A DNA stretch of 14,762 nt from JANWHF01 sp036276235 (GTDB taxonomy: Bacteria; Planctomycetota; Phycisphaerae; Tepidisphaerales; Tepidisphaeraceae): assembly GCA_036276235.1 (NCBI GenBank), contig DATBDZ010000015.1, positions 1 through 14,762 on the forward strand. Reading direction: 5' to 3'. Of this stretch, positions 13,543 to 14,762 are shown piece by piece. Below the pieces are notes generated by a model, which had not been told where the DNA came from, did not search any database, and worked only from the letters and a program-made list of their open reading frames with translations. Each line of letters opens with the position of its first letter. Within the stretch, counting starts at the first letter, position 1. The translations under genes and the position numbers were made by a program.

Positions 13543-14762
13543 ATGGAATCAGTTCGCGCTCGAAGTCGATGGTATTTGCCCGCCGCGCGCGGTTTGACGG
13601 CGAAGCAACCTGCGATTGCTGCCGCCTCGGTTCGCCCGGCACCGTCGTTCCATGCCGAAGCACTTGAATCACGCACTCTTCTCTCCTCCGCAATCGTTCC
13701 GAGCTTCGCCGACCCGGCGCCGATCGCAGCCGTCGGCACGATCCTTCCCCGCCAAGCCGCCCCGGTCGTCACTGTAAATCCGATCGACCACACCGTCATC
13801 GCCGGGAAGAATTTCGTCAGCTTCACCGCTGCCGCCAGCGGCTTCCCTGCGCCAACCGTGCAATGGCAGACCAGCCCCATCGGCAGGTTTTTTTTCACCG
13901 ACATTGCGGGCGCCACGTTGGCGACCTACACCTTCGCCCCAGCCGTCACCCAGAACGGCAGCAAGTTTCGTGCAGTTTTCACCAACGTCCGCGGCACCGC
14001 CACGACCGCCGCGGCCACGCTCACCGTGCAAACGGCTCCCGTCGTCACCAGCAATCCGCTGAATGCGGCCGCGCCGAGCGGACATTCGATCAGCTTCACC
14101 GCCGCCGCGAGCGGCACCCCGACGCCAACCGTCCAATGGCAGGTGAGCAACAACGGCGGGAGCACCTTCTCCAACATCTCCGGGGCCACATCCCTCACCT
14201 ATTCCTTCACCGCATCGTCCGCCAGCAATCACGACACGTACCGCGCCGTCTTCTCCAACCCCGCAGGCAGCGTCACCAGCACGTTTGCCACTTTCACTCT
14301 GCAAACGCCTCCCGTCATAACGACGCAGCCCCTGAGTCAGACCGTCAAGGCCGGATACGTGCACGGGTTCCGCGCCGCCGCCAGCGGCGTTCCGACGCCG
14401 ACCGTGCAATGGCAGGTGAGCATCAACGGCGGCACTACTTTCGCCGACCTCGCCGGCGCGACATCGACCACCTATTTCTTCTCCGAGGGCAAATATGACG
14501 GCTCAAGGAACGGCTACAAGTACCGGGCCGTCTTCACCAATGCCGCCGGCTTTGCCACGACTGCCATCGCCACGCTGACCGTTCAAACGTATCCCGTCCC
14601 AACGCACAACCCGATGAATCTCACCGTCAATGCGGGGCAGCCGGCCAGCTTCCACGTCGCCTTCACCGGCACTCCCACACCCACAATACAGTGGCAAGTC
14701 AGCACCAACGGCGGAAGCTATTCGAATATCTCGGGAGCCCATTCCGCCGACTACAACTTCAC
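13543..14762 (+). CDS. Large surface/secreted Ig-like repeat protein with LEPR-XLL-like N-terminus (3' end outside window)
   Basis: At least 406 codons, open to the window edge. The N-terminus has a basic, Arg-rich start (MESVRARSRWYLPAARGLTA) and then LESRTLLSS at 41-49. This is a variant of the LEPR-XLL motif that marks large extracellular planctomycete proteins near residues 30-50. From residue 74 on come Ig-like modules of 91-94 residues beginning at 13762, 14038, 14311 and 14593. Each has PVVT.NP start, G.SFTAAASG.P.PTVQWQ strand, GAT...Y.F, and YRAVFTN..G..TT..ATLTVQT end. The last module is cut by the window. The start ATG at 13543 follows an in-frame stop at 13531-13533 and has no Shine-Dalgarno. 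Likely an adhesin-like or cell-surface protein; binding partner unknown. The frame was read by hand because it has no stop inside the window. Confidence 0.85.
   Translation, partial: MESVRARSRWYLPAARGLTAKQPAIAAASVRPAPSFHAEALESRTLLSSAIVPSFADPAPIAAVGTILPRQAAPVVTVNPIDHTVIAGKNFVSFTAAASGFPAPTVQWQTSPIGRFFFTDIAGATLATYTFAPAVTQNGSKFRAVFTNVRGTATTAAATLTVQTAPVVTSNPLNAAAPSGHSISFTAAASGTPTPTVQWQVSNNGGSTFSNISGATSLTYSFTASSASNHDTYRAVFSNPAGSVTSTFATFTLQTPPVITTQPLSQTVKAGYVHGFRAAASGVPTPTVQWQVSINGGTTFADLAGATSTTYFFSEGKYDGSRNGYKYRAVFTNAAGFATTAIATLTVQTYPVPTHNPMNLTVNAGQPASFHVAFTGTPTPTIQWQVSTNGGSYSNISGAHSADYNF
13762..14762 (+). repeat. Tandem Ig-like coding repeats (about 276 bp each)
   Basis: Four successive units start at 13762, 14038, 14311 and 14593 with lengths of 276, 273 and 282 bases; the fourth is incomplete. 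Similarity is visible in DNA as well as protein. For example GCCGCCAGCGGC followed by CCAACCGT and CAATGGCAG recurs, which suggests recent or recombination-homogenised duplication. Module 1 is the most diverged, with TSPIGRFFFTD where the others have a VS.NGG turn. Confidence 0.8.

Noticed and set aside
13311..13667. 118-residue open frame upstream of the Ig-repeat protein
   Set aside because: It crosses the AACGTCGAACG repeats, resembles nothing known, and overlaps the LEPR-XLL-like N-terminus in a different frame.
13669..14498. Open frames on both strands across the Ig-like modules (246 aa minus, 211 aa plus)
   Set aside because: They are shadows of the repetitive GC-rich Ig coding frame, which alone gives recognisable modules with conserved Trp and Tyr.

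Overview
The window looks like a chromosomal segment from a Planctomycetota bacterium, most likely a Phycisphaerae/Tepidisphaerales-type soil or freshwater lineage. The clues are an N-terminal LEPR-XLL-like motif (ESRTLLS) on a large Ig-repeat surface protein, a PQQ-like beta-propeller protein starting NDWPQWRGP, a GntR/LacI-hybrid regulator, a secreted GH28 enzyme, a GspG-domain protein, mostly absent Shine-Dalgarno sequences, GC-rich coding DNA, and intergenic spaces packed with palindromic repeats. The assignment is by recognition only; no marker gene is present.

Layout. Positions 1-609 hold no gene but several degenerate repeats. A minus-strand TPR/glycosyltransferase-like protein (610-2403) is divergent from a GntR-type regulator with a LacI-like effector domain (2638-3690). 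A perfect hairpin flanked by short direct repeats separates the latter from recX (3801-4442). An A/T-rich inverted repeat then leads to threonine synthase thrC (4573-5976). Next comes a unit bracketed by two copies of a 130-bp palindromic repeat (6032-6163 and 8264-8393): a membrane-anchored GspG-domain protein (6243-6713) and a convergent, slightly overlapping GH28 pectinase-type enzyme (6707-8107). Two paralogous LuxR-type regulators follow in tandem on the minus strand (8418-9149, 9289-9732). They are divergent from argH (10010-11419). Two more palindromic repeats follow argH. A minus-strand PQQ-like beta-propeller protein (11692-12999), a repeat-bearing gap, and the 5' part of a large Ig-repeat protein (13543 to beyond the window) complete it.

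How the genes fit together. There is no single pathway or obvious defence or mobile system. Housekeeping genes (recX, thrC, argH) are interleaved with lineage-typical accessory genes for plant-polymer degradation, regulation and cell-surface or extracytoplasmic functions. Most genes appear to be single transcription units. The strongest unexplained signal is the intergenic repeats: several families of two-hairpin palindromes, three of which share a GTACTC/GAGTAC core despite different stems. The second is a GspG-fold protein whose N-terminus is an ordinary membrane anchor rather than a prepilin leader.
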